Source: Roseiarcus sp963775575
Lineage (GTDB): Bacteria; Pseudomonadota; Alphaproteobacteria; Rhizobiales; Beijerinckiaceae
DNA: 64,000 bases
Assembly: GCA_963775575.1 (NCBI GenBank)
Contig: CAVZJG010000002.1
Span: forward strand, 1,550,001-1,614,000
Reading direction: 5' to 3'
Shown here: one piece after another, positions 9,051 through 17,974 of the stretch
Layout: the number at the start of each line of letters is the position of its first letter
Numbering within the stretch: position 1 is the first letter of the stretch
Made by a program: the position numbers and the translations under genes
Notes under the pieces: generated by a model
What the model saw: only the letters and a program-made list of their open reading frames with translations
Database searches by the model: none
Told to the model about the DNA's origin: nothing

Positions 9051-9650
9051 ATGCGATGGCACCCTATGTCTGACTGGCCCAAAGACACCAAAGCATGCGT
9101 GAGTTGCACCGGCTCCTCCCGCAGCTACGGGCACGGCGCGCGCGGCGCCTGCGTCCGATGCAACGACATCATGACGTATATTAGGCAGGTCAAGGCGTGG
9201 GACAGATCCAGGCCGGAGACTCTGAAACATTTTCCTGACGACGGCACCCGCGTTGCCTCCAACGACCGGTCGAAGAATCAATTCGTCAAGACGGGCCGTC
9301 TAATGACAGAAGGCTACAGCGTAGAGCAGTTTGAAAAGGTTCGAGCCGAGTACATCCGACAATTGGAAAGACGACTTGCATTGTTGCGTGAGAGGGAACA
9401 AATCCGGCGCTGTGAATTCCCGATCAACGGTTTAGACGTAGAAGATAAATTTAGGCAGTTACTTGTCTGCGTACGCGGTGTACGGCACCACGCAATAGAC
9501 AATTATCCTCATAACGCGAGCTACATAAACAAGAATTTTGACGACAGACAACGCCGAATTCTCTATGCGCTCTTGGAGGAGGTCATAGAGTCGGTTCCAT
9601 GGCGCGGCATGGATTGGGGATTGGTCTGTGAACGTGTCTACCCGAGGTAA
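9051..9650 (+). CDS. Hypothetical protein with two N-terminal Cys pairs
   Basis: 199 residues from 9051, or 194 from the second ATG at 9066 (MSDWPKD); neither has a clear ribosome-binding site. An early pair CVSC and a second pair CVRC 17 residues later suggest a zinc ribbon. The middle is a charged coiled coil (FEKVRAEYIRQLERRLALLREREQ). The C-terminal part (CVRGVRHHAIDN, later FDDRQRRILYALLEEVI) is helical. Base composition is lower in GC than its neighbours, which fits acquired DNA. Function unknown; it could be a phage or island protein. Confidence 0.55.
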   Translation: MRWHPMSDWPKDTKACVSCTGSSRSYGHGARGACVRCNDIMTYIRQVKAWDRSRPETLKHFPDDGTRVASNDRSKNQFVKTGRLMTEGYSVEQFEKVRAEYIRQLERRLALLREREQIRRCEFPINGLDVEDKFRQLLVCVRGVRHHAIDNYPHNASYINKNFDDRQRRILYALLEEVIESVPWRGMDWGLVCERVYPR

Positions 9651-9724
9651 ACAGTAGGAGATCGGACGGGACCAAGCGTCACAAGAATTACGGCAACGGC
9701 TTACTTAACCCCCGAGGCGCTGAA

Positions 9725-10051
9725 ATGACCGACGATTTTGAATTGGCGCACGGCAGCGGCAACGTATTCCGCGACCTTGGCCAGCCCAACCCGGAAGTCG
9801 AACAGCTCAAAGCGATCCTTGCCGCTGAAATCATCGGCATACTGGACAGCCAAAAACTGACCGTTCGCCGCGCTCACAACCTCACCGGCTTTGCGGCGGC
9901 GGACTTTTCGCGCGTTCGGCAAGCCAAGCTTTCGCGATTCACCGTCGACCGTCTGATGTCGATGCTCGACAAGCTCGGTCAGGACATCGAAGTGACGGTG
10001 ACGGTTCAGCCCCGCCGCCGCGCCGCGCACGGCGCGCCGCACGTCGTTTGA
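9725..10051 (+). CDS. XRE-family HTH protein, orphan HigA-like antitoxin
   Basis: 108 residues. The fold is that of short XRE antitoxins (HTH_37 type): an N-terminal NVFRDLG segment, PEVEQLKAILAAEIIGIL, a helix-turn-helix around residues 45-70 (LTVRRAHNLTGFAAADFSRV) and the closing LSRFTVDRLMSMLDKLGQDIEV. It normally represses its own operon and neutralises a RelE/HigB toxin. No toxin gene lies on either side, so it is an orphan here. The following L,D-transpeptidase starts four bases after its stop, which may mean co-transcription. Confidence 0.75.
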   Translation: MTDDFELAHGSGNVFRDLGQPNPEVEQLKAILAAEIIGILDSQKLTVRRAHNLTGFAAADFSRVRQAKLSRFTVDRLMSMLDKLGQDIEVTVTVQPRRRAAHGAPHVV

Positions 10052-10054
10052 TCG

Positions 10055-10633
10055 ATGACGGGCGGATCGCCGGCCGCGGCAAAGCGCGCCCGCGCGCCCC
10101 GCCCGCCGCGCGCGCGGCTCAAGAGCCTGCGCGTCTTGCCCCGCCCCGGGAATCGCGCGCGGGGCTGGCTGACCGCCGGGCCGTTCCGCGTCGCTTGCGC
10201 GCTCGGGCGAAACGGAATCGCGCGCGACAAGCGCGAAGGCGATGGCGCGACGCCGGCGGGGCGATTTCGGCTGCTGTGGGCCTATTTCCGTCCCGACCGC
10301 GCGCGCCCCGCGGCCGGCGGCGCGCCGCTGCGCGCGCTCAGGCGCGATTCGGGCTGGTGCGAGGACCCGGCCAGCGCGCGCTACAACCGCCCCGTCCGCC
10401 TGCCCGCCGCCGACGGCGCCGACCGGATGTGGCGCGAGGACGCGCTCACCAATCTCGTCTTCGTGCTCGACCATAATTTCACCCGCCGCTGCAAGGGCCG
10501 CGGCAGCGCGATCTTCTTGCACCTCGCGCGACCCGGCCTGACGCCGACGGCGGGCTGCGTCGCGATCGCCGCCGCCGACATGCGCAAGCTGGCGCCGCGC
10601 CTCGCCCGCGGCGCGACGATGCGGATCGGGTAG
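10055..10633 (+). CDS. L,D-transpeptidase family protein (YkuD-like)
   Basis: 192 residues. It contains the family signature: a conserved His in IFLHLA and the catalytic Cys in TAGCVAI about 11 residues later. Upstream features GDGATPAGRF and DREDxL-like WREDALTNLVFVLDHN are typical of the YcfS/YbiS-like single-domain group. Such enzymes form 3-3 peptidoglycan cross-links or attach proteins to peptidoglycan. The N-terminus is Arg/Pro rich with no obvious signal peptide, so the start may be later than 10055. Confidence 0.8.
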   Translation: MTGGSPAAAKRARAPRPPRARLKSLRVLPRPGNRARGWLTAGPFRVACALGRNGIARDKREGDGATPAGRFRLLWAYFRPDRARPAAGGAPLRALRRDSGWCEDPASARYNRPVRLPAADGADRMWREDALTNLVFVLDHNFTRRCKGRGSAIFLHLARPGLTPTAGCVAIAAADMRKLAPRLARGATMRIG

Positions 10634-10681
10634 GGCGGCGGCGAGGCGAGGGCCTCGCTCGCGCGAGTGGTTTCACGCGTG

Positions 10682-10993
10682 CAAATTCGATATTTTCCCG
10701 GTCCGCTCTGCCTGAGCCGTGCTCGGCGTCAAGGCCAAGCCCGTTTCACGGGTCGCGCGCTTTCCGCGCGCGAGCCTTGACCCCTCCGCGCGGCTCAGGC
10801 TCTTGGCCTCCATGATCTTTGTTGAGCGGACCGGCCCGGCGGGCCGGCTTCGCTCGACAAAGATCATGGAAACAAAACCGCCGCATCGGCGCGTCGCGGT
10901 CACCGCGGAGCGGGCGGAGCGCAGCGGAGCAGCCGCGTAGCGGCTTGACGGCGACGCGCCGATGTGGCCGCAGCCATCCCAAGATGTGTGAAT
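10682..10993 (+). repeat. ~320-bp interspersed element, copy 2 (inverted relative to copy 1)
   Basis: Matches the reverse complement of 5215-5538 over almost its whole length, including the central palindrome (10809-10870) and the GAGCGGGC-rich right arm. The right end keeps GATGTGTGAAT (10983-10993); the left end has decayed. It lies between the L,D-transpeptidase and degP. The pair frames the rnhA to L,D-transpeptidase segment in opposite orientation. Confidence 0.75.
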
Positions 10994-11205
10994 CCGCTAG
11001 CCCGTGAACGGGCGAGGGGCATTGCGGCGCCGGACGAGGGCCGTCGCGCCGATGCCGTCAAGACGCGTCTTGGTCCAAGCGCGCGAGGCCGAGATTGCCA
11101 AACGTTCATGCCGGCGCCATCGCGCCGTTAGGCGCCTTGCGGCATCGTGCCGGCCATGTCGCCGCGCAATGGGGCGGCGCAACGATTCTCGAATGGAGCC
11201 GATCC

Positions 11206-12711
11206 ATGCCTCTTTCCCCGACTCTCCAACCCCATCGACGCCCGCTGCGCGCCGCGCTGCTCGGCGCGGTCGCGCTCGCCGCGCTCGGCGCCGTCGCGCT
11301 CGACAACGGCGCGTTCGCCCCGAGCTTCGCCCTCGCCGCCTCGACGCAAGGCTCGGCCGGCCCGGCCTCCTTCGCCGACGTGGTCGACCGGGTGAAGTCC
11401 TCGGTCGTCTCGGTCAAGGTCAAGGTCGACGACGGCGATCAGGCGGAGACCGACATGCAGGGCATGCCGCATTTCCCGCGCGGCACGCCGTTCGACCGCT
11501 TCTTCCGGCAGTTCGGCATGCCCGACGAAAACGACGGCGAAGCGCCGACGCCGCGCCGTCAGCGCCACTTGTCGATGGCGCAGGGCTCCGGCTTCTTCAT
11601 TTCCGCCGACGGCTACATCGTCACCAACAACCACGTCGTCGACCACGCGACCGAAGTGACGGTCACCACCGCGGACGGCAAGACCCTTTCCGCCAAGGTG
11701 ATCGGCGCCGATCCGAAGACCGACATCGCGTTGCTGAAGGCGAACGACGCGGGGACCTATCCCTTCGTCAATTTCGCCGCCCAATCGCCGCGCGTCGGCG
11801 ACTGGGTGATCGCGGTGGGCAATCCCTTCGGCCTCGGCGGCACGGTGACCGCGGGCATCGTCTCGGCGCGCGGCCGCGACATCGGCTCGGGGCCGTATGA
11901 CGACTTTCTGCAGATCGACGCGCCGGTCAACCACGGCAATTCGGGCGGCCCGACCTTCAACACCGAAGGCGAAGTCGTCGGCGTCAACACCGCGATCTTC
12001 TCGCCCTCGGGCGGCAGCGTCGGCATCGGCTTCGCCATCGCCAGCGACGTGGTGCAGAACGTGGTGCAGCAGCTCAAGGACACCGGCGCGGTGACGCGCG
12101 GCTGGCTCGGCGTCGAAATCCAGCCGGTGACGCCGGACCTCGCCGACAACCTCGGGGTCAAGAAGGCGGCGGGCGCGCTGGTCGCCAAGGAGACCGCCAA
12201 TTCGCCCGCGGCGAGCGCCGGGGTGAAGATCGGCGACGTCATCACCGCGGTCAACGGCGACGCCGTCGCCGATCCGAAGGACCTGGCGCGCCGCATCGCC
12301 GCGCTCGGGCCGCAGAAGACCGCCGAACTGGCGATCTGGCGCAACGGCGCCGAGCAGACCATCGCGGTGAAGCTCGGCGCGATGCCGACCGACAAGGAGG
12401 CGAGCGCCGAGGCGCCGGCGAAGACCGACGAGTCGACGCCGTTCGCCAAGCTCGGCCTCACCCTCGAGCGCGCGCGCGGCGGCGAGGGCGTGGCGATCGC
12501 CGACGTCGATCCCGACGGCGTCGCCGCCGAACACGGGCTGCAGGCGGGCGACGTGATCCTGGAGGCGGGCGGCAAGCCGGCAGCGCGCCCGAGCGATGTC
12601 GCCGACGCCTTCGCCGCCGCCAAGGCGGACGGGCGTAAGTCGCTGCTGCTGCGCGTCAAGTCGGGCGACGCCGTGCGCTTCCTGGCGCTGCCGGTCCAGG
12701 CGGCGAGTTGA
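11206..12711 (+). CDS. degP: Periplasmic serine protease, DegP/HtrA family
   Basis: 501 residues from the ATG at 11206, which follows GGAG; the in-frame extension to 11095 is not credible. A signal peptide covers about residues 10-45. The trypsin-like domain shows His in TNNHVV, Asp in DPKTDIALLK and Ser in GNSGGP. Two PDZ domains follow (around AGALVAKETANSPAA and GVAIADVDPDG). It degrades or refolds damaged envelope proteins. The gene is followed by a strong terminator and is probably monocistronic. Confidence 0.93.
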   Translation: MPLSPTLQPHRRPLRAALLGAVALAALGAVALDNGAFAPSFALAASTQGSAGPASFADVVDRVKSSVVSVKVKVDDGDQAETDMQGMPHFPRGTPFDRFFRQFGMPDENDGEAPTPRRQRHLSMAQGSGFFISADGYIVTNNHVVDHATEVTVTTADGKTLSAKVIGADPKTDIALLKANDAGTYPFVNFAAQSPRVGDWVIAVGNPFGLGGTVTAGIVSARGRDIGSGPYDDFLQIDAPVNHGNSGGPTFNTEGEVVGVNTAIFSPSGGSVGIGFAIASDVVQNVVQQLKDTGAVTRGWLGVEIQPVTPDLADNLGVKKAAGALVAKETANSPAASAGVKIGDVITAVNGDAVADPKDLARRIAALGPQKTAELAIWRNGAEQTIAVKLGAMPTDKEASAEAPAKTDESTPFAKLGLTLERARGGEGVAIADVDPDGVAAEHGLQAGDVILEAGGKPAARPSDVADAFAAAKADGRKSLLLRVKSGDAVRFLALPVQAAS

Positions 12712-12803
12712 CGCGAAGCTCGGCCTCGCCCCGCCCCTGGCGAGGCCGATGAAGCCGGCGAAAGCCGCGCCGGCTCCCCCTCCCGCGCGGCGCCGGCGAA
12801 ACT

Positions 12804-12842
12804 GCGGCAGGCCATCCCCCCATGGCCTGCCGCCTTATTTTT
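12804..12842 (+). terminator. Rho-independent terminator after degP
   Basis: Perfect 12-bp arms, GCGGCAGGCCAT (12804-12815) and ATGGCCTGCCGC (12822-12833), with a six-C loop, followed by CTTATTTTT. This ends degP transcription 90 bp after its stop. The remaining gap to 13073 shows no other clear feature. Confidence 0.9.
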
Positions 12843-13073
12843 GGGTTGAGTTGGCGCTGGCGAGGCGGGGCGGACTGTCCGCGCGAAGGGAGGCGGCGCG
12901 GTTTTGCACGCGCCCGCGTGTTCAAGGACGCGCAGCGGGGATGGCTTCGAGGCGTCGGCGCACGGCCGGTTTTCACGATGTGAGCGCCGCAAGATATTCC
13001 GTCCGCCAAATCCGGGTGACGCCGAACATGATCTGCGCCATATTGCGGTGAAATACGCGCGGCGGGGGCGGCG

Positions 13074-16000
13074 ATGGCGGGGGCTTGGAAGTCGCGGCCG
13101 GTGTTCATCACCAGCACGTTCCTGGACATGCAGGGCGAGCGCGATTTTCTGGGCACCACGGTTTTTCCAGATATCGAGGAGAGGCTCAAAGCCCGGCGGC
13201 GCCATCTCGAATGGATTGATCTGCGCGTCGGCGTCAAAGGCGCGGCGGAGGCCTCGGAGGAGGCGCGCGAACTGCAGGTGCTCAAGGTCTGCCTCGCCGA
13301 GGTCAAGCGCAGCCGGCCGTTCCTGATCGCGCTGATCGGCGACCGCTACGGTTGGGTTCCGCCCGAAGAGCGCATCAAGGCGGCCGCCGCCGAGGAAGGG
13401 TTCACGGCGGAGGTGGCGGGTCGCAGCGTCACCAACCTGGAGATCGATTTCGGCGTGTTGTCCGATCCGGAGCAGCGCAAGCGCAGCTATTTCTATTTCC
13501 GCGAGCCTTTGCCCTACGCGGATATGGGCGACGCGGCGGCGGACTATTCGGAAGAATTCGACGTCAAGGACCCGCAAGCAGGCGCGCGGGCCAAAAAGCT
13601 GGAAGCGCTGAAAGAGCGGATCAAAGCTCGGTTTCCCGATCGGGTCCGCGCCTACCCCGCGCATTGGGACGGCAAGGGGGTCACGGGCTTCGATCGACTT
13701 CGCGAATTGGTGACCGCGGACCTCTGGCGCGAACTCGACGCCGAGACCGCCGACGCGCTCGACCAAGGCGAAATCCCCTGGCGGGAGGCCGAGCGCGCGG
13801 CGATGGCGGATTTCGCGGAGGATCGGGCGCGCGATTTCGTCGGCCGCAAAGACGTGCTGCGCCGCATCGCCAATTTCGCCGCCTCGAAGCCGGGCGAGGG
13901 ACCGTGGGGTCTCTGCGTCACCGGGGCGGCCGGCGCGGGCAAGAGCGCGCTGTGGGGCATGCTCCAGGCCCGGCTCCCGCAGGCGAAGTTCGCGCTGGTT
14001 TTGGGCCATGCGGCAGGCGCCAGTCCGCGGGCGGCGTCGGTCGACGCGATGCTGCGGCGCTGGATCGAGGAATTGGCGGCGGACCTCGGCGTCCCCTCCG
14101 GACTCGCCGAGGACGCGAAGGACGAGGACGTCGAGGCGGCCTTCGCCTCGCTGCTCGGGCGCGTGGCGCAGAAGCGCCGGGTGCTCATTCTGGTCGACGC
14201 CCTCGACCAGTTTGAACAGACGACGCGGGCGCTCAACCTGACGTGGCTGCCGCGGCTGTGGCCGGACAACGCCCGCCTGATCGCGACCGCCATCCCCGGC
14301 GAGGCGTCGCAGGCGCTGCTGCAGCGCGCCGGAGTCGAGGAGGCTTCGCTGCCGCCGCTCGCCGCCGCCGAAGCCCGCGACATCGTCGCCGCCGTCTGCC
14401 GGCGCTATCACCGCGCCTTCGAAGCGCCGGTGATCGACGCCGTCGTCGAGAAGCCAGGCGAAAGCGGCCCCGCCTGCGGCAATCCGCTGTGGCTGACGAT
14501 GGCGGTCGAGGAATTGAACCTGCTCGACGCCGACGATTTCGCCCGCGCCAGACGCGACTTCGGGCGTCTGCAGCCGGCCGAGGCTTTGTGCGCGCTGATG
14601 TGCGACATCGTCGGCGAAATGCCGGCCGATGTTCCCAGCCTCTACGCCTGGAGCTTCGACCGCGCCGCGGCGCTGTTCGGCGCGCCGCTGACGCAGGCCT
14701 TCCTGGGCATGATCGCAGCGAGCCGAGGCGGATGGCGAGAGAGCGATTTCAGCGAAATCCTTCCGAAGCTCGGCGGCGGAAAATGGGATGAACTGCGCTT
14801 CGCCCAGTTGCGCCGGCTATTCCGCGCGCAGATGCGCCAGCGCGGCGCGCTCGGCCAATGGAATTTTGCCCACGGTCAGATGCGGCCGGCTGCAAGAGCA
14901 TGGCTGGCGCGTCTTAAAGCGTTGGCGGGGCCTGCAATCCACACGGCAATCGCCGACCATCTTCTTGCCTTGCCCGCCGACGATCCGTTGCATGTCAGCG
15001 AGACCATGGCGCACTTGATGGTGGAAGCTGGCTCGCTGGAGCGCGCGCGGGAATATTATGGCAGCGAGTCGCTAAGCGACGCCGAGACGGCAGGGGCCAG
15101 TCGTGTTCTCGCCGACTTCGTTCTCGCAGCGCGGGCGGGCGATCGAGTTGCGGCGCTCGGACAAGTGCTTCGCCTCCTCGACGGCGCGAGTGCGGTCGAC
15201 GCCTGCTCTGCGGCGCTCGCCGCCAGAGTAGCGCATAGGCTTCTGTTCGACTTCGACCTGTTGATCAGTCGGCGCGTCGAACTCAACGTGCAAGCGGCGC
15301 TGTACGACGGGGTAAAACACGCATACGCGCGTCCCCTCGTCGTCGACCCCGCCAACGCCGGCTGGCAGCACAACCTGTCGGCGTCCTACGATTATGTCGG
15401 CGACGTGCTGGCCGCGCAGGGCAATTTGCCGGAGGCGCTGAAGAGCTACCGCGACTCTCTCGCCGTCAGAGACCCTCTGGCGAAGGCGGACCCCGGCAAC
15501 GCCGACTGGCGGCGCAATCTCACGGTGTCCTACGAGAAGATCGGCGCCGTGCTGGTTGCGCAGGGCAATCTGCCGGAGGCGCTGAAGAGCTACCGCGACG
15601 GTCTCGCCATCAGAGACCGTCTGGCCAAGACGGACCCCGGCAACGCCGGCTGGCGTCGCGACCTTTACGTCAGTCTGTGGCGAGTCGGTGACATTGAAAT
15701 TTCACAGGGCAATCTCGCGTCAGCACTTAGTGATCTGCGCACAGGTCAGGCAATAATGGAGCGTCTGGCGAAATCCGACCCCGGCAACGCCGGCTGGCAG
15801 GGCGACCTGTCGGCATGCTACGATCGGATCGGCGACGTGCTGGCCGCGCAGGGCAATCTGCCGGAGGCGATGAAATACTACCGCGACGGTCTCGCCATTA
15901 GAGACCGTCTGGCGAAATCCGACCCCGGCAACGCCGGCTGGCGGCGCGATCTGTCGGTGTCCTACGATTGCGTCGGGGACGTGCTGGCCGCGCAGGGCAA

Positions 16001-16697
16001 TCTGCCGGAGGCGCTGAAGAGCTACCGCGACTCTCTCGCCATCAGAGACCCTCTGGCGAAGGCGGACCCCGGCAACGCCGACTGGCGGCGCGATCTCACG
16101 GTGTCCTACGACAAGATCGGCGACGTGCTGGTCGCGCAGGGCAATCTGCCGGAGGCGCTGAAATACTACCGCGACGGTCTCGCCATTAGAGACCGTCTGG
16201 CGAAATCCGACCCCAGCAACGCCGGCTGGCAGCGCGGTCTGTCGGTGTCCTACGAGAGGATCGGCGACGTGCTTAAGGCGCAGGGCAATCAGCAAGAAGC
16301 GCTGAAATTCTTCCGCGACGTGCTTGCCATCAGAGACCGTCTGGCGAAGGCGGACCCCGGCAACGCCGGCTGGCAGCGCGATCTGTCGATTTCGTACGAG
16401 AAGATCGGCGACGTGCTTAAGGCGCAGGGCAATCTGCCGGAGGCGATGAAATACTACCGCGACGGTCTCGCCATTAGAGACCGTCTGGCGAAATCCGACC
16501 CCGGCAACGCCGAATGGCAGCGCGATCTCGTCGTCTCTTACGCAAAGATCGCCGAGACCGACCCATCGCAGGCGAGACTCATGCTCACGCGCGCGACCGA
16601 GATCGCGAACGCCATGCAGTCGCGAGGGATATTGGCGCCCGGCGATGCATGGTTGCCTGGCGCGCTGGCGCGCCGAATTGCAGCGCTGCCTCGGTGA
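13074..16697 (+). CDS. STAND NTPase with N-terminal DUF4062 and C-terminal TPR-like repeats
   Basis: 1207 residues. Residues 8-100 are DUF4062 (PVFITSTFLDMQGERDFL). The P-loop is at 284-291 (GAAGAGKS) and Walker B at about 371-378 (LILVDALD). A helical winged region follows to about 750. From about 753 to 1160 there are eight full 48-residue TPR-like repeats (LAKxDPGNAxW ... GNLPEAL ... LAIRD) and a degenerate ninth. STAND NTPases of this layout act as sensor-oligomerising switches, and many bacterial members are anti-phage or signalling proteins. DUF4062 would be the effector or adaptor. It has its own transcription unit after the degP terminator. The phage role is inference. Confidence 0.85.
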   Translation: MAGAWKSRPVFITSTFLDMQGERDFLGTTVFPDIEERLKARRRHLEWIDLRVGVKGAAEASEEARELQVLKVCLAEVKRSRPFLIALIGDRYGWVPPEERIKAAAAEEGFTAEVAGRSVTNLEIDFGVLSDPEQRKRSYFYFREPLPYADMGDAAADYSEEFDVKDPQAGARAKKLEALKERIKARFPDRVRAYPAHWDGKGVTGFDRLRELVTADLWRELDAETADALDQGEIPWREAERAAMADFAEDRARDFVGRKDVLRRIANFAASKPGEGPWGLCVTGAAGAGKSALWGMLQARLPQAKFALVLGHAAGASPRAASVDAMLRRWIEELAADLGVPSGLAEDAKDEDVEAAFASLLGRVAQKRRVLILVDALDQFEQTTRALNLTWLPRLWPDNARLIATAIPGEASQALLQRAGVEEASLPPLAAAEARDIVAAVCRRYHRAFEAPVIDAVVEKPGESGPACGNPLWLTMAVEELNLLDADDFARARRDFGRLQPAEALCALMCDIVGEMPADVPSLYAWSFDRAAALFGAPLTQAFLGMIAASRGGWRESDFSEILPKLGGGKWDELRFAQLRRLFRAQMRQRGALGQWNFAHGQMRPAARAWLARLKALAGPAIHTAIADHLLALPADDPLHVSETMAHLMVEAGSLERAREYYGSESLSDAETAGASRVLADFVLAARAGDRVAALGQVLRLLDGASAVDACSAALAARVAHRLLFDFDLLISRRVELNVQAALYDGVKHAYARPLVVDPANAGWQHNLSASYDYVGDVLAAQGNLPEALKSYRDSLAVRDPLAKADPGNADWRRNLTVSYEKIGAVLVAQGNLPEALKSYRDGLAIRDRLAKTDPGNAGWRRDLYVSLWRVGDIEISQGNLASALSDLRTGQAIMERLAKSDPGNAGWQGDLSACYDRIGDVLAAQGNLPEAMKYYRDGLAIRDRLAKSDPGNAGWRRDLSVSYDCVGDVLAAQGNLPEALKSYRDSLAIRDPLAKADPGNADWRRDLTVSYDKIGDVLVAQGNLPEALKYYRDGLAIRDRLAKSDPSNAGWQRGLSVSYERIGDVLKAQGNQQEALKFFRDVLAIRDRLAKADPGNAGWQRDLSISYEKIGDVLKAQGNLPEAMKYYRDGLAIRDRLAKSDPGNAEWQRDLVVSYAKIAETDPSQARLMLTRATEIANAMQSRGILAPGDAWLPGALARRIAALPR
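15332..16556 (+). repeat. In-gene 144-bp tandem repeats encoding the TPR-like array
   Basis: Eight near-identical 144-bp units plus a partial ninth inside the STAND gene. Units 1 and 5 (ending SYRDSLA-x-RD), 2 and 6 (opening PLAKADPGNADW) and 4 and 8 (ending AMKYYRDGLAIRD) resemble each other more than their neighbours, which indicates a four-unit block duplication. High DNA identity suggests recent expansion or gene conversion. Confidence 0.85.
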
Positions 16698-16738
16698 CGT
16701 CGTTGGCGCACTCAACAAGCTCGTTTTATGAGTTCATA

Positions 16739-16785
16739 CCAACGGCCGAAATCAGTGACTCGTCATGGCCGCTGGCATAAGGCCG
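16739..16785 (+). repeat. Short intergenic repeat shared with 56.2 kb
   Basis: The stretch CGGCCGAAATCAGTGACTCG followed by TCATGGCCG recurs with one or two changes at about 56228-56257, where it leads into a larger palindrome. Here only the left part is kept. It sits between the STAND gene and the glycosyltransferase. Confidence 0.55.
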
Positions 16786-16969
16786 CGGCTCGCGCCGCGC
16801 GCCCTCGGACTGCCGACGCCGCCGCGCCGCGCCGCGCCTTCGCCATCGTCCACTTGCCCGCACCAGCGGAAATTTCGCCTTCTCTCGCCGGCACCCGGCG
16901 CGAGCCTGGAATTTGCGCTATGTTTCCGGGCGGTCGTCGGGCCGACCGGGAAGGGAGCCAACGCTCGCC

Positions 16970-17962
16970 ATGGAAAACCAAGCTGCGTCGGGTCATCGTG
17001 CGGCCGACGGCAAAGCCCTCACGATCGTGGTGCCGGTGTTCAACGAGGAAAGCCATGTCGCCATCCTGGCCGAGAGGCTGGCCCAGGAACTCGGCCGGCT
17101 GAGCGAGACCTGGTCGGTGCTGTTCGTCGACGACGGCTCGCAAGACGGGACGCTGGCGCGGTTGCGCGAGCTGGCGCGCGCCGACTCGCGCTTCGGAGCG
17201 CTGGCGCTCAGTCGGAACTTCGGCAAAGAAGCCGCCCTCGCCGCGGGTCTGAGGCACGCCTCGGGCGACGCGGTCATCGTGATGGACGCGGATCTGCAGC
17301 ATCCGCCGGAGGCCATCCCGCGCTTCGTCGAAGCCTGGCGCGCGGGCGCCAAGGTCGTTTTCGGCCAGCGGCAAAATCGCGTCGGCGAGAGCGCGGCGCG
17401 GCGCGGCTTGTCGCGGGTTTTCTACCGCCTCTTTCGGCTGCTTTCCGACACGCGGATCCCGCGCGACGCGACGGACTTCGCCCTGTTCGACCGCCAGGCG
17501 GCGGACGCGCTCAATGCGCTCGGCGAACGCTGCCGTTTCAGCAAGGGGCTCTACGCCTGGATCGGCTTCCGCCGCGCCACCGTTCCGTTCCTGGTCGGCG
17601 AGCGCGAGGGATCGAGCACGCACTGGAGCTTGATCAAGCTGATGCGTTACGCGCTGGACGGCGTCGCGTCGTTCTCGTCGCTGCCGCTGAAAATGTGGTC
17701 CTATGTCGGGCTCGCCGTGTCGACCGGCGCGATCGCCTACGCCGTGTATTTTGCGATTCAGACCTTGTTTCTCGGCGTCGACGTGCCCGGCTTCCCCTCC
17801 TTGATCATCTCGATCACCTTCTTCGCCGGCGTCCAGCTCATTTCTCTCGGCGTGCTTGGAGAATATCTCGGCAGGGTCTACCAGGAGGTCAAGGGCCGGC
17901 CGCTGTTCGTCGTGGCCGAACGCATCGGCTCGCCGGGCGCCGCCCCGAACGCGGAAAGCTGA
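16970..17962 (+). CDS. Family 2 glycosyltransferase, polyprenyl-phosphate (GtrB/DPM-like) type
   Basis: 330 residues from the ATG at 16970, 13 bases after GGGAG. The GT-A core has VVPVFNEE, FVDDGSQDGT, LSRNFGKEAA and the metal-binding MDADLQHPPE. Two membrane helices follow at about 235-260 and 270-300. Such enzymes move a sugar from a nucleotide sugar to undecaprenyl phosphate for lipid or envelope decoration. It is 12 bp upstream of a YdjC/HpnK-type deacetylase, so the two probably modify the same glycolipid. Confidence 0.85.
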   Translation: MENQAASGHRAADGKALTIVVPVFNEESHVAILAERLAQELGRLSETWSVLFVDDGSQDGTLARLRELARADSRFGALALSRNFGKEAALAAGLRHASGDAVIVMDADLQHPPEAIPRFVEAWRAGAKVVFGQRQNRVGESAARRGLSRVFYRLFRLLSDTRIPRDATDFALFDRQAADALNALGERCRFSKGLYAWIGFRRATVPFLVGEREGSSTHWSLIKLMRYALDGVASFSSLPLKMWSYVGLAVSTGAIAYAVYFAIQTLFLGVDVPGFPSLIISITFFAGVQLISLGVLGEYLGRVYQEVKGRPLFVVAERIGSPGAAPNAES

Positions 17963-17974
17963 AGAACTCGTCAC

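Noticed and set aside
11757..14411. 884-codon minus-strand frame over degP and the STAND gene
   Set aside because: It crosses a strong terminator and two unrelated genes and has no domain signal; it is a shadow frame.
15332..16556. Tandem repeats considered as a CRISPR array
   Set aside because: The 144-bp period is in frame inside one long gene and encodes TPR-like units; there are no short repeats with unique spacers.
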